NCBI GenBank assembly: GCA_025738555.1
Contig: JAOVFP010000009.1
Location: 1,674,001-1,738,000, forward strand
DNA length: 64,000 nucleotides
Direction of reading: 5' to 3'
Source: Cyathus striatus
Lineage: Eukaryota > Basidiomycota > Agaricomycetes > Agaricales > Nidulariaceae
Part shown: positions 35,901 to 46,592 of the stretch, piece by piece
How positions within the stretch are numbered: position 1 is the first letter of the stretch
How the letters are laid out: the number at the start of each line of letters is the position of its first letter
Position numbers and translations under genes: made by a program
The notes under the pieces: generated by a model
Seen by the model: only the letters and a program-made list of their open reading frames with translations
Told to the model about the DNA's origin: nothing
The model's database searches: none

Positions 35901-38900
35901 ATTATACACATGTGACGTGCCAATGTCAGTCCGACGTGCTGCAGGATGAGAGATCGTTATGAAGCGATCATGGGCGACATGGCTAATAACTCGTTTCGAT
36001 GAAATCGGGCAGAGGCACGGACGCTACAACTGCATAAACGCGCCTTCCCAGGTGTACGCTGACGTGTTCAGAGGCTGACCTATGCACCTTAAGTATTCAC
36101 CTCGTATCGAACCGGCATCTGCTCTTGAACCTAATCACACTACAGAATCTAGCATCCAACCAAGAATAACGAGCGTCACCAAATACGCTTTTTTCACTCT
36201 TCTATACAAATTCATCGTGAGTGTAGTAAGCGGCGAGGTGAACAGAGAAGTTAACGAAGGCATCGAAAATGAACGTAGGTTTCCGAACATGCTGGTCGGT
36301 GATCGAGACCTGCGCCCCGTACTCTGGCTCCATCAGCGTAATACAGTAGAGGCAATATACCCTCCTAGCCTGACTCCGCCGTACCGACTTTACAGAGGAA
36401 GTAATCCGAGACTATGATGGAAGTCGTTCTGGATATCACGTGAGACGATATCTTTTTCTCTCCCGCCTCACTTCATGCGCCGGCGCCTTCGTGGTCCTTG
36501 AATGTAACGTTTTTGAGCACAAAAGGAGCGTTACGAGCGTCGGTGGTATCTGATGTTTGGAAGTTAGCACGTCTCCCTCAAGAACAGGCGCAATGTTGAC
36601 ATTCACCTCATGAGCAACGGTCAGAGAGAACAAAAGCGCACGTCAGTCGTCTAGGAAACAGTCCTACGCCGTCTTCTCGACTGAAATATTCATCCCTCTT
36701 CTACTCCACCTCGTTTCTCCTCAAACAAGCCCTCAATATTTCATACGATACAACCAAAAACTTCCTCCAACACGGCTCTACGCGCACTAGCAAAGCAATC
36801 CTTAGCCCTCTTCACAGGTGTCATCGTGGCATATCAATCGGAGTAGGAAGGAGGCAGGTATATACACCCGAGCGCTCTACGTGACGACGTAGTCGTTGCA
36901 ACCAATGTATCGGAGGAAGTCGGTACAAGAGTGAAGAAGCAAGGCGATTGTCTTTGTCATTGGGTATCAAGGTCGCAGACTGGGATACGGCTTGAAATGA
37001 GCAGAGAAAGCGCACATCCGCCGTCTAGGAAAGAACCATTTTTCGCTTTCACCCTTATCTCAGGTCATTGAATTCACCGATACCACCCCAGCGCACAACG
37101 GTAGCCTTCGCCTAAACCAACAAGCCTGTCCGTTCGTCAGGCGTCACCCTCGCTCCTCACTCCTTCATGCATGACTCTATAAGCGGAGGAAGCAGGGCCT
37201 TCTGGAAACCCTGGGAACGCTCAAGCTGAAGATGTAGGCCTTACGATTGGCGCGCTAAGATAGCGGTGAAGCTCAGCGGTTCCATGGGTGGTACACTCGT
37301 CTGAGTGGTCGGTTTAGAAGGGTGATTGTTGTACGCAAGCAATCATCGTAGAGGGCGTAGAATAGACCTTGAATGTCAATGATGGTGGGTTAGGTACGAG
37401 CTAAGCGCAAGCGTAAGCACGGAGTGACTAGAAGTGAAATGAAGAAAACACACCTGTCGCATCCGCAAACCCTCTAGAGTCCGCTTCAGCACACACAGCT
37501 CACTAAGTTCTACCCTCAATCCTTTCCCGCATAAGAGGACCTAATGCTGTTCTGTGAGAGGAAACGTTAGTGCATGAAGCGATGACGGCCCACGGGAGTA
37601 TGGGAGGTGCATAAACAGAGAAGAGGCGCCTACCTCAGTGATATCAAATACTCACTGCTCCTCTCTCTTTATTCTTTCTAAGTCACCATCGACCGCACCC
37701 GCCGGTATTCAACACGAGGAAGAAAAGTCTCGGGCTCACTCAATAGGTATTGTGAGAAGAGAAGGGAAGCAGTGAGAAGATCGTATAGAGGCCGAACAAC
37801 TTTGCGTGGGACACGCGAAACGTGCAGATCGACGTCAACCAGGAAGGGACCCGTTACCTAGTCTCGCCTCTCCGCTCGAGTCATCCCCCATGACACTCCA
37901 ACTTGAGCACCAACAGAGCCCGCAGTACCAGCCGTGCGCACAACGTTGGCTTTCACTACGCTCCGGGCAGCCTAACACGGTTTGCTCTCCATTCCAGTTT
38001 TCGTGGGTCTCGATGTAGGTGTAAGGAGTCGGAATATCGCTGGGGAAGGGATTGGGGATGTTCAATATGAAAGAGTAGGCGTTCGAAGCCTGAAGGGCGC
38101 AGAGAACAGGAACGGCACAGATGTTGGAAGCGACTCGGGCATGATATATAGTGAGGACGCTGCTACTCGTTTCTCGTTCCTGGTCTTGGTGGCAGGGTTG
38201 GAATGAATCGCAGGGCACAGTAAGGCGTAAATGAAGAGATTGCAGATCAGGTCTTGGATGAGAATGCGTATGTGCTAAAAGGAAGGTGCAAGCGTAAGTT
38301 GGGAGAGGGGAAAGACGAGAAGTGAACACACTAGTCATCCTTAAAGCTGCAAGAATGCATTCCACCCTATCCAACTCATGGAGTTCGATTGTCAGCTAGC
38401 TGACGGCGTAAGGGAACCCTATGTTGTCCTGTGAGAAGATGAAAAGTTAGTGTATGATGACCACAAAGAGAGGGGAGGAGAGACATTGCTTACTTACCAT
38501 ATAAACCCAACGAAATTCCTCTCTTCTCCATTCCTGTAAGTCTCGAACGACAGCTGACCTAAAGCAATTTGCCCAAGTAGCATGTCTTCAAGCTTAAGTC
38601 TTCGGTCAATGTAGTCGGGATGCTGTGGTTTGCATTCGAGAAGTTGCGTCCCCAGAGTTCCGGCTAAGTACTTGCTTCTACGGATTTAACGGCGTTAGCC
38701 AAACGACTGCGCGAGCCTTGGAGACTTGGAGTCTGCCAGATTCCGTCAGCTAATCATCTACTTGCTCAGACCAGCCGCTATGCCTCATTCCCCTCTTCCC
38801 AAGATGCTAAGTATTTGCTAACGATGCTAGTCTATGTGAATTTTGACTCGTCGTATTTCTCTCTGCAATACACCACCGCGCAGAGTTCAGCTCTGGAATA

Positions 38901-39190
38901 CTTTTGAGGCATTCCCAAGGCATTCCATTCCCTCTTCGTCTTCCGCATATTCCTCATCCTTATCATCATGTCTACGTTCATAACCGCAAAGTACACAAAG
39001 TGCGCCCTCGTCAATGTGATACTGCTTCATTTCCCCAAATCCCACAGGGCGCTACCTCCTTTTCCACCGGCATCGTCTCCACCATCTTGAGCCTTTCAGA
39101 ACCCACAAGGCAGAAGACATTGGCCCGAGCGCCTGACACCGTTTCGTAGTCGCTCAGTCAGATACAGTGGTGTTTATCCGACAACGTGAG
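32961..39190. other. CpG-rich block without recognisable genes, internally duplicated
   Basis: The composition changes visibly here: CG dinucleotides are frequent throughout, whereas the flanks on both sides are nearly free of them. Many frames of 60-180 codons are open on both strands (e.g. 33621-34007 minus, 36082-36417 plus, 37835-38374 minus), but none has a recognisable domain or consistent exon structure. Degenerate internal duplications are visible: GTCTAGGAAA with a preceding AGCGCAC at 36635-36660 and 37010-37030; TGTYCTGTGAGA..GTTAGTG at 37549 and 38426; GCAAGCGTAAG at about 37408 and 38290. The last two pairs are both offset by about 880 bp. Confidence 0.5.
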
Positions 39191-39555
39191 GACGGCGTTA
39201 GTCGGCATCAGGAAAAACCTCAACAGCTATATTAGCAAATAATCTTGAATTTTAGCTCAGATAAGTAGAAAATAGTTAAAATAAGGACTCTAAGGACAAT
39301 AAGGTAAAATAGTGAGGCCCCCTACTTATTTCGAAAAAATAAGTAGATTTTAGTACCTTATCTGCACAATTATAGTTCAGATAAGGACTGAGAAGTTCAT
39401 TTAAAGTGTAATATGCACATAAATTGATGCTTATAAGGACACTTTGCTTTCACTCAGTACAGTATAATAGGTGTCAGTTAATTATATATTATTATTGTAT
39501 TACAACAAAGTGGTTACAGATATAAATAACATATCTAATTAAAACAATCCACTGA
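39191..39555. repeat. AT-rich segment with a hairpin
   Basis: CTACTTATT and AATAAGTAG flank a 7-base loop at about 39323-39347, a 9-bp perfect stem. CTCAGATAAG (39255) and TTCAGATAAGGAC (39374) flank it at either side, suggesting a small fold-back or MITE-like sequence. No target duplication established. Confidence 0.4.
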
Positions 39556-39716
39556 AGATATAACATTATGCACTCCACAATATCCAGCCCCACATATCCC
39601 TCTATTTCCATGATCCAGCAGTACCACTCACCCCACAACATCCAGCCCCACAACATCCAGTCCCACATATCCACCCATATCCCCCCCTCTCCATCATCCA
39701 GCAGTACCACTCATTG
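39556..39716. repeat. CCAGCCCCACA-type short tandem repeats
   Basis: Units containing ATCCAGCCCCACA(T)ATCC alternate with ATCCAGCAGTACCACTCA, the latter twice (about 39612 and 39696). Period is irregular. Confidence 0.6.
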
Positions 39717-40496
39717 AATGACAGCAACTGTAGTGCTCCTGTACATGATAAGCATACACTTAAATGGAAGACAACTCAGATACATACCAAAGAAAGATTG
39801 TCAATACCAGTTATATGATGGGCAGAGATGCAGACTTGCACAGCATGTGAGAGACAGGTGTAAGATAAGGGTAGCAGGGAAGCAGAGGAGCACATATATG
39901 AGTCAGATCTTAAAGTAGAAGCCAGAGTTTACTAAATGAACGGGCCAAAGTGACAGGCAGGGGAAGGAGGGAGAGGAATGAAGGTGAGGTGGGGGAATTG
40001 AAAGGAGTGTACGACGACATGTCAAGTTCAACATGCACGTGATACAATCAAGGCCAAACACAGTGAATCGATCACGTGCTAACTTTCTCACTTGCCTTTG
40101 AACTTAGCCGTTTAAACCTTTAATGTTTGTACTTGGTTCATACAATGCTATGGTAACATCTAACTTGTGTGTACCATATGTTTCCCTCAATTAAAAATGA
40201 TGTGGGCTACTTATATTATGTGTTCCCCCACTATGATATTGGTTCTTAACTACAATTTAATCATACTAGAAAGTATTGTACATGTGTATATTGTGATGTA
40301 TGACTTCAGCCTTTAAATGTAATACATATAGAACACATATAATTTTATAATATGGAATTAAACTTGATGCAAAGTGCTCAAGATGAAATTCTCTGAAATG
40401 GAATTGGCTTGCTTTAAGTATAGCTGGTATAGTATGCTAAAATCTGGCTAAAATTGATTAATGTCTTAAATTCATAATAGTGGTTAATTTCTGTAA
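39717..40496. other. no feature seen
   Basis: AT-rich, short frames only (plus 39718-39918; minus 39903-40091). Confidence 0.4.
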
Positions 40497-40700
40497 AACT
40501 TATGAACACTTATCATTCTCATACTATGCAATATAAGTACAAGTAAGTGTGCTTTGCCATTGTACCAAACTTATAAACACTTATCATGCCTCACAATGGG
40601 TAATATAAGTACAAGTAAGTTTGCTTTTTTATTGTACCAAACTTATGAACACTTATTATGACTCACAATAGGCAATATAAGTACAATTAAGTATGAATAA
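40497..40700. repeat. 71-bp tandem repeat, three copies
   Basis: AACTTATGAACACTTAT starts at 40497, 40568 and 40640. Each unit continues through CAATATAAGTACAAGTAAG and ends TTGTACCA. The copies differ by scattered substitutions. Confidence 0.8.
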
Positions 40701-40757
40701 CCCATTATTAGTAAAATTTGAACAAGGGTACAGCTTATTTCTACTAATATCACTAAT

Positions 40758-41042
40758 TTAGCTGATGGGGTTTTTCCTGATGTCGACTGAGCAAGTAATG
40801 AACACCACCAGACGATTACTACGAATTTCACTGTCTCCGAGTTGTAGTTTGGGATGCACCCAGGTTCTCTTACCAATGTTATGGCGCTCTGGTGATGAAG
40901 GCACGATTCTCATTTCGACACGTACGGTGCCTGTACTTACAGTATCAGCCTTGCATATTGGTATACATTCACCATTCATGCATGCTAAATGTGTAGCTCG
41001 ACGTACGCGGCGTCTCCCTCTCCCTCGTACCTCATGTAGCAT
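40758..41042 (-). CDS. CpG-rich open frame, unknown
   Basis: A minus-strand frame from ATG 41042 to a stop at 40758 (94 codons). It begins with an Arg-rich stretch (GRGRRRVRRATHLACMNG) and then a normal-looking segment (VRVEMRIVPSSPERHNIGK). The opposite strand is also open over the same interval, so coding is uncertain. The segment is notably CpG-rich compared with its flanks. No family recognised. Confidence 0.2.
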   Translation of the reverse strand: MLHEVRGRGRRRVRRATHLACMNGECIPICKADTVSTGTVRVEMRIVPSSPERHNIGKRTWVHPKLQLGDSEIRSNRLVVFITCSVDIRKNPIS

Positions 41043-41139
41043 TGCCGAGTGGATGAACTAGAACAAGCGCCATGTCACCCTACATGCACATCTCAGTCGT
41101 CTCAAGCCCGACCCACCTACAGCTTCATCTCGTAGACCT

Positions 41140-41940
41140 GAAAATAGTGAAGGCTAAACTACATGGTGTAGATATATAACCTAATTTGAGTTTAATGAAT
41201 AGAAATAGGAGTATTGATTAAAATAGATTTATTCTGTTGAAGGGAATGAAAATAGTGAAGACTAAACTACATGGGTGTAGATATAAACTATTGGTGCAAT
41301 CTGTTCCCTGTTTTGATGTAATAAGACTATATTAAATTATTATATATTTGATTAGCACTGTAGCCATTAATGGTGGGGTTGATAAAGTTTGCAAGGGAAT
41401 TAAATTAGTTCTGACTAAGAGTGATAGGGGAAGAATATATATGTAGAATAAAAGATTTTTGTGAGTGTTCATATTTGGGAATTGAGTTGTAGGAGAATAG
41501 ATATATATATTTGATGTAATATAAGTGTAAATGGTAATGAGTGATGAATGTGAATGAATGTGTGTAGATATAACCTAAATGAGGTGCAATAAATTAAAGG
41601 GAGCTCTAATTGATTGATACTCAGTATTCATTGCAGGGGGTGTAGATATAAAGTACACAGGTGTAAATATGGTGTTTTGTGTGAGAATAGAGGACACATG
41701 GGGATGTGGCATGTGGATCAATTGGATATGGTGGAAGGCACATGGACAATAATGTGGTGTGATTAATGGAGATTGCATTGGGTGGAAGTAGATGAATGTG
41801 AACTGAGTGCAAATGATGATCCTTTCAGGGAGATGTGCAATGATTGTGAGCAGGACAACAAACAACAGAAGATCAAGGGTTCATGAAAAGAAAGAATCTG
41901 TATATCAGATAGGATATCCTGAGGAGGAATAGTTTCTGAA
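41140..41940. repeat. repeat family R, copy A
   Basis: Contains GGTGTAGATATAACCTAA, GAAAATAGTGAAGACTAAAC and a block from about 41568 to 41850 that is nearly the same as 43340-43620 (shared GATACTCAGTATT, GGTGTAGATATAAAGTACAC, ATGGAGATTGCATTGGGTGG). The TAGTGAAGACTAAAC part recurs at 44870. No coding. Confidence 0.75.
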
Positions 41941-41943
41941 TCT

Positions 41944-42174
41944 AGGTGTAGATATAACCAACACGGGTGTAGATATAACCAACACGGGTGTAGATATAAC
42001 CAACACGGGTGTAGATATAACCAACACGGGTGTAGATATAACCAACACGGGTGTAGATATAACCAACACGGGTGTAGATATAACCAACACGGGTGTAGAT
42101 ATAACCAACACGGGTGTAGATATAACCAACACGGGTGTAGATATAACCAACACGGGTGTAGATTTAAACAACAC
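41944..42174. repeat. 21-bp minisatellite, 11 copies
   Basis: The unit begins GGGTGTAGATATAACC and ends AACAC. Ten copies are essentially identical; the last is diverged. The unit contains GGTGTAGATATAA, a motif scattered singly through 41.1-44.9 kb. A long reverse frame (HPCWLYL repeated) is a by-product of the 21-bp period. The array lies directly upstream of a Helitron tail. Confidence 0.9.
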
Positions 42175-42184
42175 AGGTAGATAT

Positions 42185-42396
42185 ATGCTTCATGGGTAAG
42201 CAGGGGGTTTGGGGGGTGCAACCCCCCAAGAAGAAAAAAAGCGGGGGTCTGGGGGCGCAGCCCCTCAGCCAAAGGACTGGGATTAAGAAGCGGGGGGTCT
42301 GGGGGGCGCAGCCCCACAGCAAGCTGTCATCTGTGTGGAGCGGAGGAGGGAGCCGACAGGCTCCCGTACCTGTAGCGGAGCACAGGTGTAAAGCTT
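42185..42396 (+). mobile_element. Helitron-type 3' tail, copy 2
   Basis: Contains three GC-rich hairpin modules of the kind GGGGTCTGGGGG(G)CGCAGCC (stem GGGGC/GCCCC). Then come GGGAGCC-GACA-GGCTCCC (42350-42366) and CCTGT/ACAGG around AGCGGAGC, followed by TGTAAAGCTTG ending at about 42396. It is nearly the same as the tail that follows the Helitron helicase at 61.66-61.86 kb. The following base is T in all three copies. Confidence 0.75.
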
Positions 42397-43625
42397 GTCT
42401 TATATATAATGAGACAAGGCCTGGGAATTTGGGTTTAAATGATGCGTGGGAATGGCTGAAAACGGGTGGGAATTTAGCGGTTTTTAGTATTTTCGATAAA
42501 CTGGGGACGTGTGAATTAGAAAAATTACCAAAAAGGCGATTTCGCTCAATTGGTGTGCGCGCGAGCGTCCGTTCCACTTTTGGTTGAGCGCTAACGAATT
42601 AGGATGAGTTTGATGGGGTCCCCGCTGAGAAGGGATGGATGCAAACAATGTTCAACAATGCAAATGACTAAGCGTCTTGAAAAGGTTTTGGATATAGATT
42701 AGTAAGCATTTTTGAATGTGCACGCCACAATGGGTGATTGATGGCTGGAGTTCTGCTACTGCCACTTCATTTCTTTCCCTTTCCCCCCCTCCCCCCTTGA
42801 GTTTTAGCAGGACAATAATACAGTATATATTTGTAGATATTAATGGGACTATAAATATTTAATTATAATGAAATTTATGGTGACTGCTATAGTGATTTAT
42901 AGTGTATTTGTTAGAGATTCAGGTGTTGTAATGTGCTGGAATGTGTTCCCCCCTAGAGATTGGTAGGACAATTAAATAAGTATATTTATGTGAATAACAA
43001 TGGGACTATAATTGATAAATTATGATGTATTTGATGGATAGTGTGGTGATTTATAGTGGATAATGATGTGTAGTTTTTGTTGATTTTCAGCAATTGATGA
43101 TCAGAATATTTAGTGGGATGTGTATAATCAGTGTATAACTGATAGAAATAGTGAGAGTGATGATATGTAGACAAAGAATATGTGTATAGTTTATGATTTT
43201 GGCATGTGGGTTGATATTTGGGGATTTCTTAATAATGTGATGTAATTTATGTGTAAATGGTGATGGGTGTGATATTCAGGAAGAGTGTGTTGTTCAAGGC
43301 AATTGTTGGGGTGTGGGATTAAATATATACAACATGGGTGATATAACCTAAATGAGGTGCAATAAATTAAAAGGAGCTCTAACTGATTGATACTCAGTAT
43401 TGATTGCCTTGGGTGTAGATATAAAGTACACAGGTGTAAATATGGTGTTTTGTGCAAGAATAGAGGACACATGAGGATGTGGCATGTGTGTCAATTGGAG
43501 ATGGTGGAAGGTGGATGCACAATAATGTGCTGTGATTAATGGAGATTGCATTGGGTGGAAGTAGATCAATGTGAACTGTGTGCAAATGATCATGCTTTTT
43601 GGGGAGATCTGCAATCATTGAACCA
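42397..43625. repeat. repeat family R, copy B
   Basis: Begins TCTTATATATAATGAGAC, then runs through GTGCACGCCACAATGGGTGA (about 42720), a C-run strip and GGACAATAATACAG. It ends with the block shared with copy A (43340-43620). It is diverged from copy C by substitutions and indels, and has a short CpG-dense patch of its own at 42530-42595 (GTGCGCGCGAGCGTCCG). Confidence 0.7.
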
Positions 43626-43856
43626 ACATGGGTGTGTTTACTGACTTTCTCGCTTTTGCTCAACTGTCATTCACAGATATACTTGTTTACGCTCACACTC
43701 ACCGCTTTTGCCGCCTGCCACCTTGTACTATTGGTCCCCCCATGGAGCGGGGATGTTATTAACAATGTTATTGCCCTTTACTCAGGTCACGTGACATTTA
43801 TAGTAATTAGTATAGTCTGTCACAGCTGTAACTTCAGTACATACTAATATCTATAT
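43626..43856. other. spacer between R copies
   Basis: A short stretch between two repeat copies without features. Confidence 0.4.
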
Positions 43857-43945
43857 ATATCTATATATAATCTTATATCTTATATATCTTATATCTTATA
43901 TCTATATCTATATATCTATATATAATGAGACTATCTATATATAAT
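43857..43945. repeat. TATCTA / TCTTATA microsatellite
   Basis: Degenerate alternation of ATCTATAT and TCTTATAT followed by a duplication of TCTATATATAATGAGAC. Confidence 0.8.
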
Positions 43946-44904
43946 GAGACAAGGCGTGTGGAAAGTGGGTATATATGGTGCATGGGAATATTTGTGTGGG
44001 AATTGATGGGCTCAAAATCGAAAGGGAATGCAAACAATGTTCAACAATGTGTGAATATAATATGTGTAAATAAATGACGACTGACTAAGCATTGTCAAAA
44101 TTGGAAATGCCCAAAATGGATGGATGCAAATGATGTTCAACAAAAGAATTTTACTAAGCATCTTTCCATGTGCACGCCACAATGGGTGATTAAGTAATGG
44201 GTGGAGTTCTGCTACTGGCAATTCCTTTCCCTTTACCCCCCTCCCCCCTTGGGTTGTAACAGGACAATAATACAGGATATATTTGTAGATATATACTGGG
44301 ACTATATATATTTAGGTGTTATGAAATTTATTGTGAGTGCTGTAGTGATTTATAGTGTATTTGTTATTATATTTAGAGGTATTGTGATGTGCTGTTTACT
44401 GTAATTATATTGTGTTGGAATGTGTTCCCCCCTTGAGTTTGGTACTCCAATTAAATAAGGATACTTATGTGGATGTATAATAAGTGTGTAATTGATAGAA
44501 ATACTAGGAGGGATGATATATAGATTCAGGATATGTGTATAGTTTCTGATTTTGGTGGATAGGTTGATATTTGGGGAGTGAGGAATATTGATATATATGA
44601 CATGGGTGACATATATGATATATATCATACAGGTATATAAATACCAGCTAATATTTAGGGATTAAGGAATATTGATATATATGACACAGGTGATATATAT
44701 GATATATGAGGATGACAATAGAATTATTGTTCATAAATAATAAAATATTTGATGGGCACTGTAGTAATGTATGGTGGATATATGAATGTTTGAAATGTAT
44801 AATTTGAGTGTAATGAATATAAATAGGAGAATTGATTAAAATATATTTATTCTGTTTAAGGGAATGAAAATAGTGAAGACTAAACAACACGGGTGTAGAT
44901 TCAG
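43946..44904. repeat. repeat family R, copy C (no Helitron tail)
   Basis: From ATATATAATGAGACAAGGCG to about 44190 it is almost identical, inverted, to 61410-61658. It continues through the same C-run strip and GGACAATAATACAGGATAT as copy B, and ends at 44870-44900 with AGTGAAGACTAAACAACACG. No Helitron tail precedes it, so it represents the same flank without the tail. Confidence 0.8.
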
Positions 44905-46592
44905 TAATTTACACTCCCCCAAGAGGTCTGTACGGATCTGTACGGAATCCGCACGGAATCCGAAAATTCCGTACGGATCCATGCGGATTCCGTGCGGATC
45001 TGTACAGACCCGTACAGACCTGTATAGATACCATACAGAATTTATATAGTAGCTATTATTATTATTAGAGGTGATTATTCTATATGGATTCCATACATAT
45101 TCTGCATGGATTCTGTGTGGATTTATGCATTGCTGCCTTGTCACACATGTCAAGTGTAACCCTAGGTGAAAAGTGTCACACTATACAAAATCCATGATAC
45201 ACTCAATATATAGTATCATTCTCAATGCATAATATCACACTTAATGCATAGTGTTATGCTTAATGTAGTGTCACACTCAACACTTAGTGTCACGCTTAAT
45301 GCAGAGTGTCACACTCATCACTTAGTGTTATGCTTAATGCATAGTGTCACACTCAATACTTAGTGTCATGCTTAATGTATAGTGTTATGTTTAATGTATA
45401 GTGTCACACTTAATGCATAGTGTCATGTTTAATGTATAGTGTCACACTCAATGTTTAGTGTGACACTCAACACTTAGTGTCACGCTTAGTCACACTCAAC
45501 GCTTAGTGTCACACTCAACGCTTAGTGTCACACTCAACACTTAGTGTCACGCTTAGTCACACTCAACACCTAGTGTCACACTTAATGCATAGTGTCATGT
45601 TTAATGTATAGTGTGACACTCAACACTTAGTGTCACACTTAGTTACACTCAATGCTTAGTATCACACTCAACACCTAGTGTCACACTCAACGCTTGGTGT
45701 CACACTCAATACTTAGTGTCACACTCAACACTTAGTGTCACACTCAATGCTTAGTGTCACACTCAATGCTTAGTGTCACACTTAGTTACACTCAATGCTT
45801 AGTATCACACTCAACACCTAGTGTCACACTCAACGCTTGGTGTCACACTCAATACTTAGTGTCACACTCAACACTTAGTGTCACACTCAACACTTAGTGT
45901 CACACTCAATACTTAGTGTCACACTCAACACTTAGTGTCACACTCAACACTTAGTGTCACACTCAACACTTAGTGTCACACTCAACACCTAGTGTCACAC
46001 TCAACGCTTAGTGTCATGCTTAGTTGCACTCAACACTTAGTGTCACACTTAGTCACACTCAACACTTAGTGTCACGCTTATAGTGTCACATTTAATGTAT
46101 AGTGTCACACTCAACACCTAGTATCACACTCAACACCTAGTGTCACATTTATTGTGTCACATTTAATGTATAGTGTCACGCTCAACACCTAGTGTCACAT
46201 TTATCATGTCACATTTAATGTATAGTGTCACACTCAACACCTAGTGTCACGCTTATGGTGTCACATTTAACGTATAGTGTCACACTCAACACCTAGTATC
46301 ACACTCAACACCTAGTGTCATGCTTAATGCAGAGTGTCACATGCAAGGAAATAAGTATAATAAAATTCTGTACAGAATTTTCAGGTCTGTAATGCGGAAT
46401 TCCGAGGAATTCTGTGTAATCCGTACGGAATTTTCGGAATCTGTGCGGAATCTGTACAGACCCAAAAAAACCTCTGCCAAAATGAAAAAAATCTGTACAG
46501 ATTCCGCACGGACTCCGAAAATTCCGTACGGATTCCGCACGGATTCCGCGCGGATCCGTACAGAACACATGGCTAAGTGTAAAGAGCTCCTT
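44905..46592. mobile_element. 1.7-kb non-autonomous inverted-repeat element with a satellite core
   Basis: The left end reads AGTAATTTACACTCCCCC and enters an array of GTACGGATCTGTACGGAATC and CCGCACGG-type motifs (44925-45050). The right end, on the minus strand from about 46590, reads CTCTTTACACTTAGCC and enters the same kind of array (CTGTACGGATCCGCGCGG and so on, 46565-46370). The two ends match as imperfect inverted repeats of about 150 bp. The interior is a 20-bp satellite. There is no coding capacity. The left end resembles the left end of the 7.8-kb KDZ element at 53621. Target duplication not evident. Confidence 0.7.
45160..46340. repeat. 20-bp satellite, about 59 units
   Basis: Units of the type TAGTGTCACACTCAACACT with variants (CTTAATGCA, CTCAACGCT, CTTAGT). 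Higher-order blocks are visible: a stretch of several units starting near 45640 (CACTTAGTTACACTCAATGC) recurs near 45780. The satellite is bounded by the element's CpG-rich subterminal arrays. Confidence 0.9.

Noticed and set aside
37835..38374. 179-codon minus-strand frame in the CpG-rich block
   Set aside because: Opposite and neighbouring frames are also open and no motif is present; not supported as a gene.
41763..42317. 184-codon minus-strand frame with HPCWLYL repeats
   Set aside because: Direct product of the 21-bp minisatellite (7 codons per unit), open in more than one frame.
44836..45153. Frame reading Arg/Asp-rich repeats (TDPHGIRMDPYG)
   Set aside because: Translation of the GGATCCGTACGG subterminal array; no independent coding evidence.
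45160..46340. CRISPR-like array
   Set aside because: The 20-bp units are contiguous with no unique spacers, and the context is eukaryotic.
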